Shown here in pieces: positions 45,480 through 56,327 of a DNA stretch of 64,000 bases (within the stretch, counting starts at the first letter, position 1; each line of letters begins with the position of its first letter). The notes under the pieces are model-generated. The model worked only from the letters and a program-made list of their open reading frames with translations, did not search any database and had not been told where the DNA came from. This stretch comes from Coptis chinensis (taxonomy: Eukaryota; Streptophyta; Magnoliopsida; Ranunculales; Ranunculaceae). The translations under genes and the position numbers were made by a program. The stretch is from positions 85,217,501 to 85,281,500 of the forward strand of contig CM027378.1 of assembly GCA_015680905.1 (NCBI GenBank). Direction: 5' to 3'.

Positions 45480-45810
45480 GAAAAGAAATGTTTATGACTT
45501 GTGATGTCATGTGATAGATGGGTATTCATTGAATGTGCCATGAATGACCGGGTATTCATTGAATGTGCCATGAATGACCCAATCGTTTGGACCGCCCTAT
45601 AGAGGAACTAAGGTATTCGCCCTTGCGGGTTGGTCGTATTCCTTGAATGTACGGGAATGTAGGTTTGGGTATTCCTTGAATGTGGCGGGAATGACTCAGG
45701 GCATTTATTGAATGTGCCATGAATGGCCCGTTAGTGTTATGATGGGTATTCCTTGAATGTGGCGGGAATGACCCAAGGTATTCATTGAATGTGCCATGAA
45801 TGACCTGATA
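45480..45810. repeat. Imperfect tandem repeats, gggtattcattgaatgtgcc type
   Basis: Seven or so units of ggtattcattgaatgtgcca, or the ccttgaatgtggcgggaatg variant, spaced 28-60 bp apart, within the solo LTR. Confidence 0.75.
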
Positions 45811-47316
45811 TTTTGTTATGCCCAAAAGAGGCTTTGTGATTATGTGTATGGAAAGCCCGAGAGATGGCTGTGACTCACAAGTTACGAGTTTACAAGATGA
45901 AAGTATGTTTCCTGGAGGCGATATCCCGCTTGGGACGTATGTCTTGTAGTGGTACTCGGTGTGAGTGAGGCGCACGGATATGTGTGATTTGGCAAATGTG
46001 TGTAGTGCAAATCGTGGAGTAGGAACTAAAAGGTCAATGTGTCTTTGAATAAAGGAGTCAACAAGATAATTAATAAGCAAAGTAAAAATATTGATTTTAC
46101 GTGTGATGGAGTTATTGTATGTGATGTATATGATTTCTTATGATAAATGTTTACGTGGTTTGTATGAGTTGATACTCACAAGGGATGAATGTACTCCTTG
46201 GTTGTGACTTTTCCTCGTTCTCATAAGTAGACGAGTGATACTAAAGTAAAAGTATATGAATTGTATGATGTTATGGATATGAAGTGTGACGGTGAATAAT
46301 ATTAGTAAATGATTGTGACTTCTATGTGACTGTGAATTGACTATAACTTGATATGTTATTACAAAACTATTAATGACTTGTGATAGTCTGAGATCTATGG
46401 TTATGCACGCAGAAACTTTATGACGTAATGATGTCATATGAATGACTACCCTTGATATAGGTATTATGATAAGTGGTATTCCCGAATATCTTGGACTAAC
46501 CAAAGTTATATCAATTAGACTTAAATGTCTTAAATGAGGTTGGGTCATGAATAGAATTTTGGTGGCTGAGATAAATCAATTTATTGTGATGTCTAACTGT
46601 TTTTGCGGGAGGGTAGGATCTATTAATCTTTTCTGCAGGGACGTAAATATCCTACCCTAAGACGGCGTGTTGGCTTAAAGGTAAGGTATACCAAACTCAT
46701 ATTTAATTAGGTTATCATGCGTGCAGTTAATAAATGAAATGTAAGTGGTATTGTATTGTGAGTTATTTTGGAAAGTGGGAATGACGAGTACTATTATATG
46801 AGATTCTTGGAATTTGTATGTTGGGGGTGAAATCTTACTTGGGAAGAAACTACACGCCGTTTTTGGAAAACGGAACTATATTGTCTTCCAAGTTGAAATT
46901 GTTTGTAATGTTATATTATTCATTTGAAAGATTATTATATATATTTTGTTGTTAGTCTACTCATACCAGCAAATTCAATTTGCTGACCCATGTTTGCTTT
47001 GTTTTGCAACGTGGGTGTGTTCTTGGGAACATAGATGGTGGAGTGCAGTGGATGAAGACACGTGACTTGGATTTGCTCTTGGAGTCTTCTGGTTTAAGTT
47101 TTTCGAAAGTGTATAGTTTTGAATTGAAACAAAGGTAATAGAGTTGGTTAGAAAAAATTTATTTGTAAATGAAGCGTTGTTCTTTCAGTTTTAATTTGAT
47201 CTTAGATTTTAAATATTGTGGTTGATAATATGTTAGTAGGTTTTGTTTCACCCTGGGTTTCCAGATGATTGAATATCAGTTTTAATTTTTCTGGAAATTT
47301 GGGGTGTGACAGCCAC

Positions 47317-47754
47317 ACTTGGGGGGAATTATGATCCAAGATTCCGAGAATCCTTGCTTCATTCCAGATGTTAGGAATGGCTGGTGCTAAAAGGGTTCTA
47401 AAAAATATTGTATTATTTGTAAGATGTATGCGTTTTACTATTGCGCCAAAGAGTGCCAATAAAGAATATTGTTTAAGATATTGTTCTGTAAGCATACTTG
47501 TAAGCAAAATTGAGGTCTTAGAAGTGTTTCGACACTATATGAATGATATGTGACATTCTTTAACAAGACGCCTCACTTGCTAAATATATATCTAAATGGT
47601 TTTCCAATTTATTGACTTTGTCATGAGAAATTGGGAAAATATGGGGGATTATGAATCTCCTTGAATTAATTAATTCAAAATTGGAAATTTGTTGAAGCAT
47701 TACTCAAAAGACATCAAATGTGGTGTTTTACTCTAGGAGAGATGCATAAATTTC
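47317..47754. other. Copia-type element interior, non-coding
   Basis: Sequence between the solo LTR and the RNase H remnant. I recognise no motif. Confidence 0.4.
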
Positions 47755-48138
47755 TTGGAAATCCTCAAAGCAAACGTGCATAGCGAGGTCCACTATGGAA
47801 TCAGAATTCATAGCATTGGACAAGGCTAGAGAAGAAGCAGAGTGGCTTCGAAATTTCTTAGAGGATATTCCAAACTGGGCTAAAACACATTGCCCGTGGT
47901 GTATACGACCGTGATGACCAATCTGCTATTGGTAGAGCAGAGTAGTAGCATATAGCGGGGAAGTCTCGACATATACGTCGTAGACATAATATCGTTAGAC
48001 AATTGCTCTCAAATGGAGTTATCTCAATCGACTATGTAAGGTCAAAAGATAACATTGCGGATCCGCTTACAAAAGGTTTAACAAGAGAGCAAGTAGAAAG
48101 ATTATCAAGGGGAATGGGCTTAAAGCTTTTGAGATAAT
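47755..48138 (+). pseudogene. Copia RNase H remnant, 3' end of pol
   Basis: It reads [20 protein letters not shown], then NIVRQLLSNGVISIDYVRSK and DNIADPLTKGLTREQVERLS, ending at a TGA at 48136-48138. This is the C-terminal part of copia RNase H, including the final conserved Asp (DPLTKGL). A frameshift and stops occur near 47880-47950. The preceding RT is missing. Confidence 0.85.
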
Positions 48139-48750
48139 CAACCAAGAGTCATCATAATGGAAAAACCAACCTAGTTGACTGGAGATCCCAAGATCTAGGT
48201 TCAATGGGCCAACTGAATTATGTTTGTGACTCAGTTAGCACTGGAGAGTAATATTATACTCTAACCCATTCCTATATAAGATAGTGCATATCTGCCGCGA
48301 GAACCAGGATAATTCAAACTTTTAATGATTTACTATATCTTGGAAAGTTATGTTATCCAAGTGGAGTATTGCAGGATACTCTTTATAGAAATCACCTATG
48401 TTAGTGCGAAGTGGGGCCGCTTCTATGAGAATTTTAAAGACAAATGTCTCAAAAGCACTATCTGAAACCAAGAAGTGTTCAAGGCCAAAATGAACACAAA
48501 CGTGAGAACCAACAAGATTCGAGAGGCATGCTGGCGTGAAGATGATTGTCTAGGTTTATACAAACGGCTGACAGTTCAAGGACATTAATTGAAGTCTACT
48601 GATCGTCCAATTAAATCCGATCGTCTTTCACTAAGGCAAGTTCAAGGCCTCCCATGCTACTTGACCTGATGCGGTATCTTTTCATTTGTAAAAAAACAGA
48701 ATTCCGATGTTTATGATAGAAGAAGCCAAATTTTCATTCATGTGGGGGAT

Positions 48751-49449
48751 TGTTAGAAAAAATGATTTGCTCAAATCCATTTAAATATGAATGAGTAGTT
48801 TGTCTCCCAAGTTACCCCACTTAAGATGAAATGGGTTTTCTTGAAACGATGCGTAATGTGAGAAAACCTTTTCAAAATGATGCATTTGTTTGAAACAGTG
48901 CATTATGCCGAAAAGGTGCGACCTTTCGAAATGTGCACTGGTTTGAAACAGTGTATCATGCCGAAAAGGTGCAACCTTTCGAAATAGGCACTGGTTCGAA
49001 ACAGTGCTATATGCCGAAATGGTGTGTCCTTTCGAAACATGTGACTTTTCAAAGAGTTGCTTACTTTTTCCCAAGAGTCACTGTGTTGTTTCGAAAAGGC
49101 ACCACTCACCTATAAATAGTGGATGAATTTGGAGAGGAAAAGAAACCAGATCACACAGAGTTCTGATCTTTCTCTTCTCCCTCTGTTCTTAGTCAAATAC
49201 TATGTTGTGTTCGCTGAGTCTATAGAATTGAAGTGCTAGCTTTCTATAGAAGGAAATCCGTTCTATCTTGGGAGATAGTTTCCCATCAACCTTCAAGCAC
49301 CGTGAGGGGGAAAATTTGTCTTAAGGACATAGTGTATCTACACTAGGCTCGGATTTAATTAAGAAGTACAAGACACTTACAAGACAAAAGGTTTGTATAG
49401 TTTGGTAATTGGTAAAGAGTAAGTACAATTAAGTTGTATATTCCTAACA
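48751..49449 (+). mobile_element. 3' LTR of the 41318 element
   Basis: Nearly identical to 41318-42019, with the same 53-bp repeats and TATA box. It ends CTAACA, followed by ATTGT. Confidence 0.88.
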
Positions 49450-49945
49450 ATTGTTTTATTAAATCTAATCGTATTTTATGATTTTTTTACACAGTGGAAC
49501 CTGGCCGCCATACTATATAGATTAACTTGACATAAACCATTGTTATACAGACACGTGTATTGTCACAATCTTAAAAATACGGGAGGAAAAAAACGGGAAA
49601 CTAAACAAACTCTTCCACTTTCTTTTGGATTTTTTTAGGTTTTGGTCCTCCTAAATAATCAATATTTGGGGTTTGGTACTCCTAAACTAATCGATCTTGA
49701 CACGCATTTATATTTTTTGGGTTTTTTAGGTTTTGGTCCTCCTAAATAATTGGTATTTGGGGTTTGGTCCTCCAAATTAACATGTGCCTCACACACGTAA
49801 GGGTATGATGAGTATTTATAAAATACCAACAATCAACTTGGTAACTTGGTTGATTGTTAGTCAGGAGGACCAAAACCTAATAAGTCGATTAGTGGAGACC
49901 AAACCTCAAATACCAATTATTTAGGAGAACCAAAACCTAAAAGAC
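49450..49945. repeat. Outer part of the right TIR of the long-TIR element
   Basis: Inverted counterpart of about 31905-32380, including the complement of ggaccaaaacctaaaa blocks and of the ggcggccaag region. It joins exactly to 41317 once the LTR element is removed. Confidence 0.75.
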
Positions 49946-50345
49946 CTTTTTATATATCCACCCTCTAGGAGTCTGGATATTTCTTTTTCTTTTAGTCTCC
50001 AAAAACAAATAGTAAGTGCCAATAGGCATAAAAGCTTATGTTGGAAAAAAAATATTTGTGGTATATATGTATTAACTGCATTTTGTGATCGATTATTTAT
50101 GTTAATTTAAGTTTTTAAGTATTTTCCTAGTGTTCATCTATAATTGATTAATGAGTACTCTTGAATCTTGATTAATTCATATGTTCTGAATCTCGTGTCA
50201 GCACCAAGGAGAAGTGCAAGAACAGAAGCTAAAGGAAAACCACCAACGCCTGCACAATTTTGTTTTTTCTCAAACTTTAACTGAAACAAAAACAAAATAA
50301 ATGACATTTCGAAATAAATTGAGCAGTTAGGTGCATGGTGTATCA
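49946..50345. other. No recognisable feature
   Basis: A+T-rich sequence between the long-TIR element and the next repeat. Nothing recognised on either strand. Confidence 0.4.
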
Positions 50346-50350
50346 GTAGT

Positions 50351-51280
50351 TGGGGTGACTTCGGATCGGATCGGATCGGATTAACCTCCTTCGAAATTTT
50401 TCCAAAAAAATTTCAGAACCTAATATGCTAGCCAAATCCGATCCAATTTTTTTTCGGATTCAAAATATATTTCCAATTTCGGAACTTTCGGAAATTTCGG
50501 AATAACTCGGAAATTTCGAAATACTTGGTAAATTTTCAAAGATCTCTTTACTTTCAATTATTTTTGGAATATCATACTCCAATGTTCATTGTAGGGAGAG
50601 AAAACCATGTCTACAACACCAATGTACCAACAACAATACGCACTTGTTTATTGAGAAAACCCATTTTCATTCAAACAAGTGATCCAAGAAAAAATGAGAA
50701 AAAGAACCTGCAGCCAAAGCATTGCATTCTGTTGAGGTCTGGGTATTTGTAATGTTTCAATCTTTTTTCGTGTGTGGAAATTGAAGCGTGAAGTGTCTGC
50801 ATAAATAATGGATTATGGTCTTGGACTCAAAGTAGCTTTACATAATATTCTATCTATTGGAATTTGGCTTTTGGATTGGTCTGGAAGTCATTGTATGACT
50901 CAATGACATTTTTTTTCATATCATTGTTGTTATGGCAGATGGTGTAATGACAGTAGAGTGGTCCAATTCAAGTGGGGAAGTAGCGGCTAGGTTATGTTTT
51001 TGTTTTGTTTTTGGAAGTAAAAAACTAGAAAATGAATGAACGGTCGAGATCTAATCAAGTGGATAGTGAGAGAAGTATATATTTTCGGAATAAATTGGCA
51101 ATAATATCGGAAATTTCGGATCGGATCGGATTTTAGAATTATATCCAAATCCGATCCAATTTTTTTTTTCGGAATTTTCGGAAATCGGAAAATCGGCCCA
51201 TGAAAACTACACCCAAAGCCAGACCAATTTCAGGTCGGATTTCGGAAAAATCGGAAATTCGGCAAAAAGAGACACCCCTA
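50351..51280. mobile_element. Possible non-autonomous hAT-like element
   Basis: The left end tggggtgacttcggatcgga and right end gacacccct are inverted. Both flanks hold runs of cggatcggat and tttcggaaattt (50365-50520 and 51080-51260). Possible flanking agta repeats are imperfect, so target duplication is unproven. No transposase. Confidence 0.35.
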
Positions 51281-51933
51281 GTACTAGTTCTACGTGCTTT
51301 TTTTATTTAATCCCACAAAGTTTGTATCCCTTTTATGAAAACCCCTCTTTTCGAAAATTTTAGTGATTGTTCCAAGTTTGTCAATTTTCTATGAAAAAGA
51401 CGATGGTATTTTGTATATTGGCAAATTTATCCTTATTTCAAATTTGTTAAAACCCACCATATTTAACATACGTCTTGTCTTTGTCCCATTTTCCGATCTC
51501 TCTTTCAATTTTCTCACCAATGATCTCTTGGAACACAACCATAACGCGCAAATGCTATTTCAATTTGAGAATAAGCCATTATGTTCAGTTCAAAAAATCT
51601 TCAACTCTATCTTTTCTCTTAAAGAATCAATCAAAACTTTGAACACAAGGAACCAACATGTAAAAAAAATTGTTGGAGAAAAGAAACTCAAAACCAATAC
51701 CAGAAAACAAAAAACAAAGACAATAAATAATAATTTCTTCCTGAATCTAATTATTCTCTAGAGAAAATCAATCAAAAGACAAATAATCCATTTTGTGAAA
51801 AAAAATTGGAGAGATGACAAAAACAAAACTAGCTTACTTCTCTGTCTCATTCTCTAACTAAAAACAATCACGTTTCTAAAAAAACGACAGAGGAAGAAAA
51901 AACACAAACGACAAGTAAAAAATAAAGTTGTTA
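51281..51933. other. No recognisable gene
   Basis: A 132-codon frame at 51363-51761 is Lys/Asn/Phe-rich, with no family motif; I treat it as chance in A+T-rich DNA. Confidence 0.4.
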
Positions 51934-52373
51934 TAGGAATTTCTTATGCAGTTGCATGGTTAATTGCTTTATGCACGCTCCAAGGACACAACATATGAAT
52001 ACAATATCTAGAATATTGCAATATCTGAAAAGGTCTCCAGTAAGAAGTATTTGGATGTGGAAAACTTGGCATACATCCATTACCGCCTATACAGATGATG
52101 ATTGGGCAGGATGTCCAATTGATTGACGGTCTCTGGTTATTGTGCCTTTGTAGGAGGTAACTTAGTCACTTGGAAGAGCAAGAAACAGAATGTGGCGACT
52201 CGTTCTAGTGCTGAAGCCGAGTATAGGGCTATGGCTTCAACCACTAGTGAAATTATTTGGCTGCGAGCTCTTCTGAAATATTTATGTTTTGGTTTGCATT
52301 AGGCAACTACACTTTACTGTGATAATCAGGCTACAATGCATATTGCTGCTACTCCGGTGTTCCATGAGAGAAC
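51934..52373 (+). pseudogene. Copia RNase H remnant, left part
   Basis: It reads ISYAVAWL, NTISRILQYLKRSPVRSIWM, TAYTDDDWAGCP, SGYCAFVGGNLVTWKSKKQN, VATRSSAEAEYRAMA, YCDNQATMHIAATPVFHERT, with frameshifts. These are the copia RNase H motifs (DDWAGC, SSAEAEY and DNQA with the catalytic acids). It is interrupted at 52378 by the chromovirus palindrome and resumes at 56143 with HIEVDYHFVREKV. The 5' part of the element is missing to the left of 51934. Confidence 0.85.
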
Positions 52374-52378
52374 TAAGC

Positions 52379-52690
52379 TGATAGGATCTAGATCCTATAT
52401 AGAACAATTGATCGCTTGATTGGTCGATCCACCACCTTTGATCTTTTGATTAGAAGATCTAACTACCAAACCCTAAGGCTTAAAAGAGATATTATTTATT
52501 ATCCTCCGTATTACAACCTAAAGCAACCTTATATAATGGTTGAGATATGCTAAATAAGGAATCCTACTATATTAGGATTCTAATAATAAGAAAACTACTA
52601 AAATAAATATATGCCTATAGAACACGGTTTGCATGCATAGACCTAGTGGTCATGGTGCGTGTCACACTGGCTGAGTTAGGGTTTCCAACA
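52379..52690 (-). mobile_element. LTR at the left end of the chromovirus palindrome
   Basis: On the minus strand it begins TGTTGG after the polypurine tract and ends CCTATCA. The outer end contains an 18-bp perfect palindrome, ataggatctagatcctat (52381-52398). Confidence 0.85.
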
Positions 52691-52698
52691 TCCCCTCG

Positions 52699-54224
52699 CC
52701 CTTGAGAAGAGGCTTGTCCACAAGCCTTAAATGATGGATAACGGTTCTGAATAGTAGCAGCATCTTCCCAAGTAGCTTCTACAACAGAAAAACCATCCCA
52801 CTAAATTAACCACTGTAACTCGGAGTTTTGGTATCTTGAGTCCAATATTGTCATTGGTACCCAACTAAATTCATCTGCATGTACTGGTAACTCTGTAGAA
52901 ACAATTGTTCTTGCTCCCAATGATTGCTTTAATGCCGAAACATGGAAAACGGGGTGTATTTTGCATGTAGTAGGTAGATCCAATTTGTAGGCAACTGCAC
53001 CAATTCTACTTACTATTGAGAATGGCCCATAGAACTTTGGAGAAAGTTTTGAATACGATTGCATTGTTGCGGTGCTTTGTCGATATGGCTGGAGGCGTAA
53101 ATATACCCAATCATTCATTGCAAACTCCCTTTCTGTTCTTTTAGCATCTGTATAAATCTTCATTCTGTTTTGAGCTTCAGCCATGTTAGACTTGAGTAGT
53201 GGAAGTGTGCGGTCTCTGTCTCTTAGAGTAATATCGACTGCATGAACTGGCTGTTGAGAGCTGGTATATGGGCTAAAATGGAGGGTGGTACACGGTGTAG
53301 ACCGCTTCAAATGGAGTCATTTTAATTCTTTGAGTGATCGTGGTATGATACCACCATTCGGCCCAAGGAAGGTAAGTCACCCAAGTGCTTGGACGTTCTC
53401 CTGCAAAGCATCTCAAATAACATTCTAATGTGCGATTTGTGACTTCAGTTTGTCCATTTGATTGAGGGTGATAGGCAGAACTGTGATACAGTTGTGTTCC
53501 TTGTGAACAGAAAAAAGCTTCCCGGAAGGTGTTGATGAAAATCGGATCTCTATCACTGACTATTGAGCGAGATGGCCCGTGCAGTTTAACTATGTCTCGG
53601 ATGAAAACATTAGCAATAGATCTTGCAGTGTAAGGATGTGCTAGGGCGCTGAAATGCGCATATTTGCTGAGTTTGTCTACTACCACAAGAATAACTGTTT
53701 TGTTGAGGGACCGTGGAAGGCCTTCAATAAAATCCATGGATATATCGAGCCAAACGTCATCAGGAATAGGTAATAGGTTGAGGGTGCCAAGAGGAGAGAT
53801 TGCTTCAGCTTTATTCTTTTGACATGTCACACATTGTGCTACAAAATTTCTTCCGCTTTGCTTTCATTCCTTCCCGGTAGAAACATGTTTGCGACTTCGC
53901 CAGGCACGTGCGTAAAATCCCGAGTGTGTCCCTTTGGGGTAACATGAAACTCAAAGAGAATGTTGTCGCACCATGCAGAGTTAGGGGCAACCACTATGCG
54001 TCCTTTATAACGCAAGATGCTTTGATCAAACGTAAAAAACTTACATGCTGAGGAGTTGGCTTGGATAGCTGTAATGATTTTTTTCATTGCTGGATCGTTG
54101 GTGCATTCTTCACTAATGTCAGCAATGCCTTCAAAGTTTGGAGTAGATAGTGCAAATAGAGTATTTTCGAGAGGGAGTCTTGAGTGAGGATCAGCTGCTT
54201 TATTGAGGTTGCCTGCACGATAGC
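52699..54224 (-). pseudogene. Chromovirus integrase with chromodomain, left arm
   Basis: Minus strand. 54087-53839 begins MKKIITAIQANSS and runs towards the HHCC zinc finger, which is broken by a deletion near 53870-53900. 53830-53273 has the core: LDISMDFIEGLPRSL (first Asp), SIVSDRDPIF (second Asp), NGQTEVTNRTLE (Glu). 53310-52801 holds the C-terminal region (LSPKFYGPFSIVSRIGAVAY). The chromodomain (HADEFSWVPMTILDSRYQ, then SELQWLI) is cut by a stop at 52801, where the right arm reads on. A frameshift occurs near 53290. Not functional. Confidence 0.88.
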
Positions 54225-54244
54225 AGCGGCTTTCTACATTAGAG

Positions 54245-55898
54245 CAGCAAAAATGGGTTTCAAAGTTACTTGGCTACGATTTGAGTCAAAGTTATCGTGC
54301 AGGCAACCTCAATAAAGCAGCTGATCCTCTCTCAAGACTCCCTCTCGAAAATACTCTATTTGCGCTATCTACTCCAAACTTTGAAGGCATTGCTAACATC
54401 AGTGAAGAATGCACCAACGATCCATCAATGAAAAAAATCATTACAGCTATCCAAGCCAACTCCTCAGCACGTAAGTTTTTTATGTCTGATCAAAGCATCT
54501 TGCGTTATAAAGGACGCATAGTGGTTGCCCCTAACTCTGCATGGTGCGACAACATTCTCTTTGAGTTTCATGTTACCCCAGCAGCGGGACACTCAGGATT
54601 TTTACGTACTTACAAACGACTGCAAACATGTTTCTACTGGCAAGGAATGAAAGCAGCAGTGAAGAATTTTGTAGCACAATGTGTGACATGTCAAAAGAAT
54701 AAAGCTGAAGCAATCTCTCCTCTTGGCACCCTCAACCTATTACCTATTCCTGATGACGTTTGGCTCGATATATCCATGGATTTTATTGAAGGCCTTCCAC
54801 GGTCCCTCAACAAAACAGTTATTCTTGTGGTAGTAGACAAACTCAGCAAATATGCGCATTTCAGCGCCCTAGCACATCCTTACACTGCAAGCTCTATTGC
54901 TAATGTTTTCATTCGAGACATAGTTAAACTGCACGGGCCACCTCGCTCAATAGTCAGTGATAGAGATCTGATTTTCATCAGCACCTTCTGGGAAGCTTTT
55001 TTCTGTTCACAAGGAACACAACAACCGTGTCGCAGTCCGCCTATCACCTCAATCGGATGGACAAACTGAAGTCACAAATCGCACATTAGAATGTTATTTG
55101 AGATGCTTTGCAGGAGAACGTCCAAGCACTTGGGTGACTTACCTTCCTTGGGCCGAATGGTGGTATAATACCACGTATCACTCAACAATTAAAATGATTC
55201 CATTTGAAGCAGTCTACAGTCGTATACCACCCTCCATTTTAGCCCATATACCAGGCTCAACAGCAGTTCATGCAGTCGATATTACTCTAAGAGACAGAGA
55301 CCGCACACTTCCACTACTCAAGTCTAACATGGCTGAAGCTCAAAACAGAATGAAGATTTATACAGATGCTAAAAGAACAGAAAGGGAGTTTGCAGTGAAT
55401 GATTGGGTATATTTACGTCTCTAGCCATATCGACAAAGCACCGCAGCAATGCAATCGTATTCAAAACTTTCTCCAAAGTTCTATGGGCCATTCTCAATAG
55501 TAAGTAGAATTGGTGCAGTTGCCTACAAATTGGATCTACCTACTACATGCAAAATACACCCCGTGTTCCATGTTTTGGCATTAAAGCAATCATTGGGAGC
55601 AAGAACAATTGTTTCTATAGAGTTACCAGTACATGCAGATGAATTTAGTTGGGTACCAATGACAGTATTGGACTCAAGATACCAAGACTCCGAGTTACAG
55701 TGGTTAATTCAGTGGGATGGTTTTTCTGTTGAAGAAGCTACTTGGGAGGATGCTGCTACTATTCAGAACCGTTATCCATCATTTAAGGCTTGCGGACAAG
55801 CTTCTTCTCAAGGGCGAGGGGATGTTGGAAATCCTAACTCAGCCAGTGTGACACGCACCATGACCACTAGGTTTATGCATGCAAACCGTGTTCTATAG
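54245..55898 (+). pseudogene. Chromovirus RNase H end, integrase and chromodomain, right arm
   Basis: From 54245, VSKLLGYDLSQSYRAGNLNK and AADPLSRL is the RNase H tail. 54281-55069 gives the zinc finger (GHSGFLRTYKRLQTCFYWQG, then CVTCQKNK), and the core with DISMDFIEGL and SIVSDRDLIF. A frameshift at about 55017 breaks the stretch before the catalytic Glu. 55098-55424 and 55449-55898 carry the C-terminal region and an intact chromodomain: FSWVPMTVLDSRYQDSELQ, LIQWDGFSVEEATWEDA. The chromodomain, thought to guide integration to heterochromatin, defines the lineage. A stop at 55422 splits the last two frames. This arm starts further 5' than the left one and keeps the HHCC finger. Confidence 0.88.
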
Positions 55899-56134
55899 GC
55901 ATATATTTATTTTAGTAGTTTTCTTATTATTAGAATCCTAATATAGTAGGATTCCTTATTCAGCATATCTCAACCATTATATAAGGTTGCTTTAGGTTGT
56001 AATACGGAGGATGATAAATAATATCTCTTTTAAGCCTTAGGGTTTGGTAGTTAGATCTTCTAATCAAAAGATCAAAGGTGGTGGATCGACCAATCAAGCG
56101 ATCAATTGTTCTATATAGGATCTAGATCCTATCA
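55823..56134 (+). mobile_element. LTR at the right end of the chromovirus palindrome
   Basis: It follows a polypurine tract (aagggcgagggga, 55810-55822), begins TGTTGG and ends CCTATCA. It is an inverted copy of 52379-52690 with few differences. Confidence 0.85.
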
Positions 56135-56142
56135 TCCTAAGC

Positions 56143-56327
56143 ATATTGAGGTTGACTACCATTTTGTGCGTGAAAAGGTGAAGTTGCTAACATTGTTACT
56201 ACCTCATTTGTTCGCAGTGACCAACAGCTTGCATACATTTTTACCAAGGGACTTTCAGCATCAAAGTTTCATGATATACTCGCCAAGTTGGGCTCGCTAG
56301 ATATTTTCACACCAACTTGAGGGAGAG
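56143..56327 (+). pseudogene. Copia RNase H remnant, right part, and polypurine tract
   Basis: HIEVDYHFVREKV resumes the copia RNase H cut at 52373. Frameshifted sequence then leads to the end of pol and to the polypurine tract cttgagggagag (56317-56327), directly followed by an LTR. Confidence 0.8.

Larger units (their letters stand above)
42551..47311 (+). mobile_element. Large solo LTR (4.76 kb)
   Basis: It begins TATAACACCCCG (family start TGTAACACCCC, second base changed) and ends AATTTGGGGTGTGACA, with target duplication GCCAC on both sides (42546-42550, 47312-47316). Ends and length suit a long-LTR gypsy such as the Del/Tekay group, but the family is inferred only from the ends. No gag-pol is present. 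It holds tandem arrays at 44080-44400 and 45480-45810. Frames such as the minus-strand 45556-46080 cross those arrays and have no family motif. Confidence 0.75.
41318..49449 (+). mobile_element. Copia-type LTR element, mosaic and internally deleted
   Basis: The LTRs at 41318-42019 and 48751-49449 (702 and 699 bp) are flanked by ATTGT (41313-41317, 49450-49454). A polypurine tract (tgtgggggat, 48741-48750) precedes the 3' LTR. The body holds a gypsy-like protease fragment at the 5' side and a copia RNase H at the 3' side, with a nested solo LTR at 42551-47311. No copia gag, integrase or RT and no clear primer site were found. The LTRs differ at only about ten positions by eye, so insertion is fairly recent. 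Confidence 0.85.
31905..49945. mobile_element. Long-TIR non-autonomous DNA element carrying an SFR2 fragment (MULE-like candidate)
   Basis: The left arm 31905-32735 reappears inverted on the right: outer blocks at 49450-49945, then, after the LTR element 41318-49449, 41090-41317 and 40955-41085. Matching features include ggaccaaaaccta motifs, the ataaccattgttata region, the ggcggccaag/cttgg..gccgccat block, the cgacggtgaatattatt block, and the ggcccaaagtgataaaacc block. Original TIRs are about 0.6-0.8 kb, and the unique interior (32740-33805 plus 40878-40950) is about 1.1 kb, nearly all SFR2 fragment. Long TIRs around a captured gene suggest a Pack-MULE, but I could not resolve a 9-bp target duplication. 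Confidence 0.65.
52379..56134. mobile_element. Inverted (head-to-head) duplication of a chromovirus 3' half, inserted as one unit
   Basis: The left arm (52379 to about 54224) and right arm (about 54291-56134) are inverted copies, each running from the RNase H/integrase junction through a chromodomain and polypurine tract to a 312-bp LTR at the outside (52379-52690 and 55823-56134). Paired positions sum to about 108513 throughout, with indels of a few bases. A 66-bp unpaired centre lies between. The unit is flanked by taagc (52374-52378 and 56138-56142, with three extra bases tcc at the right). Confidence 0.85.

Noticed and set aside
45556..46080. 174-codon minus-strand frame in the solo LTR
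   Set aside because: It crosses tandem repeats and matches no family; the composition follows the repeat.
31905..49945. Calling the long-TIR element a confirmed Mutator element
   Set aside because: TIR length and cargo fit, but no 9-bp duplication or transposase was found, so only a candidate call is made.
51363..51761. 132-codon plus-strand frame
   Set aside because: Composition (Lys, Asn, Phe, Ile) follows A+T-rich DNA. No motif, neighbour or splice support.
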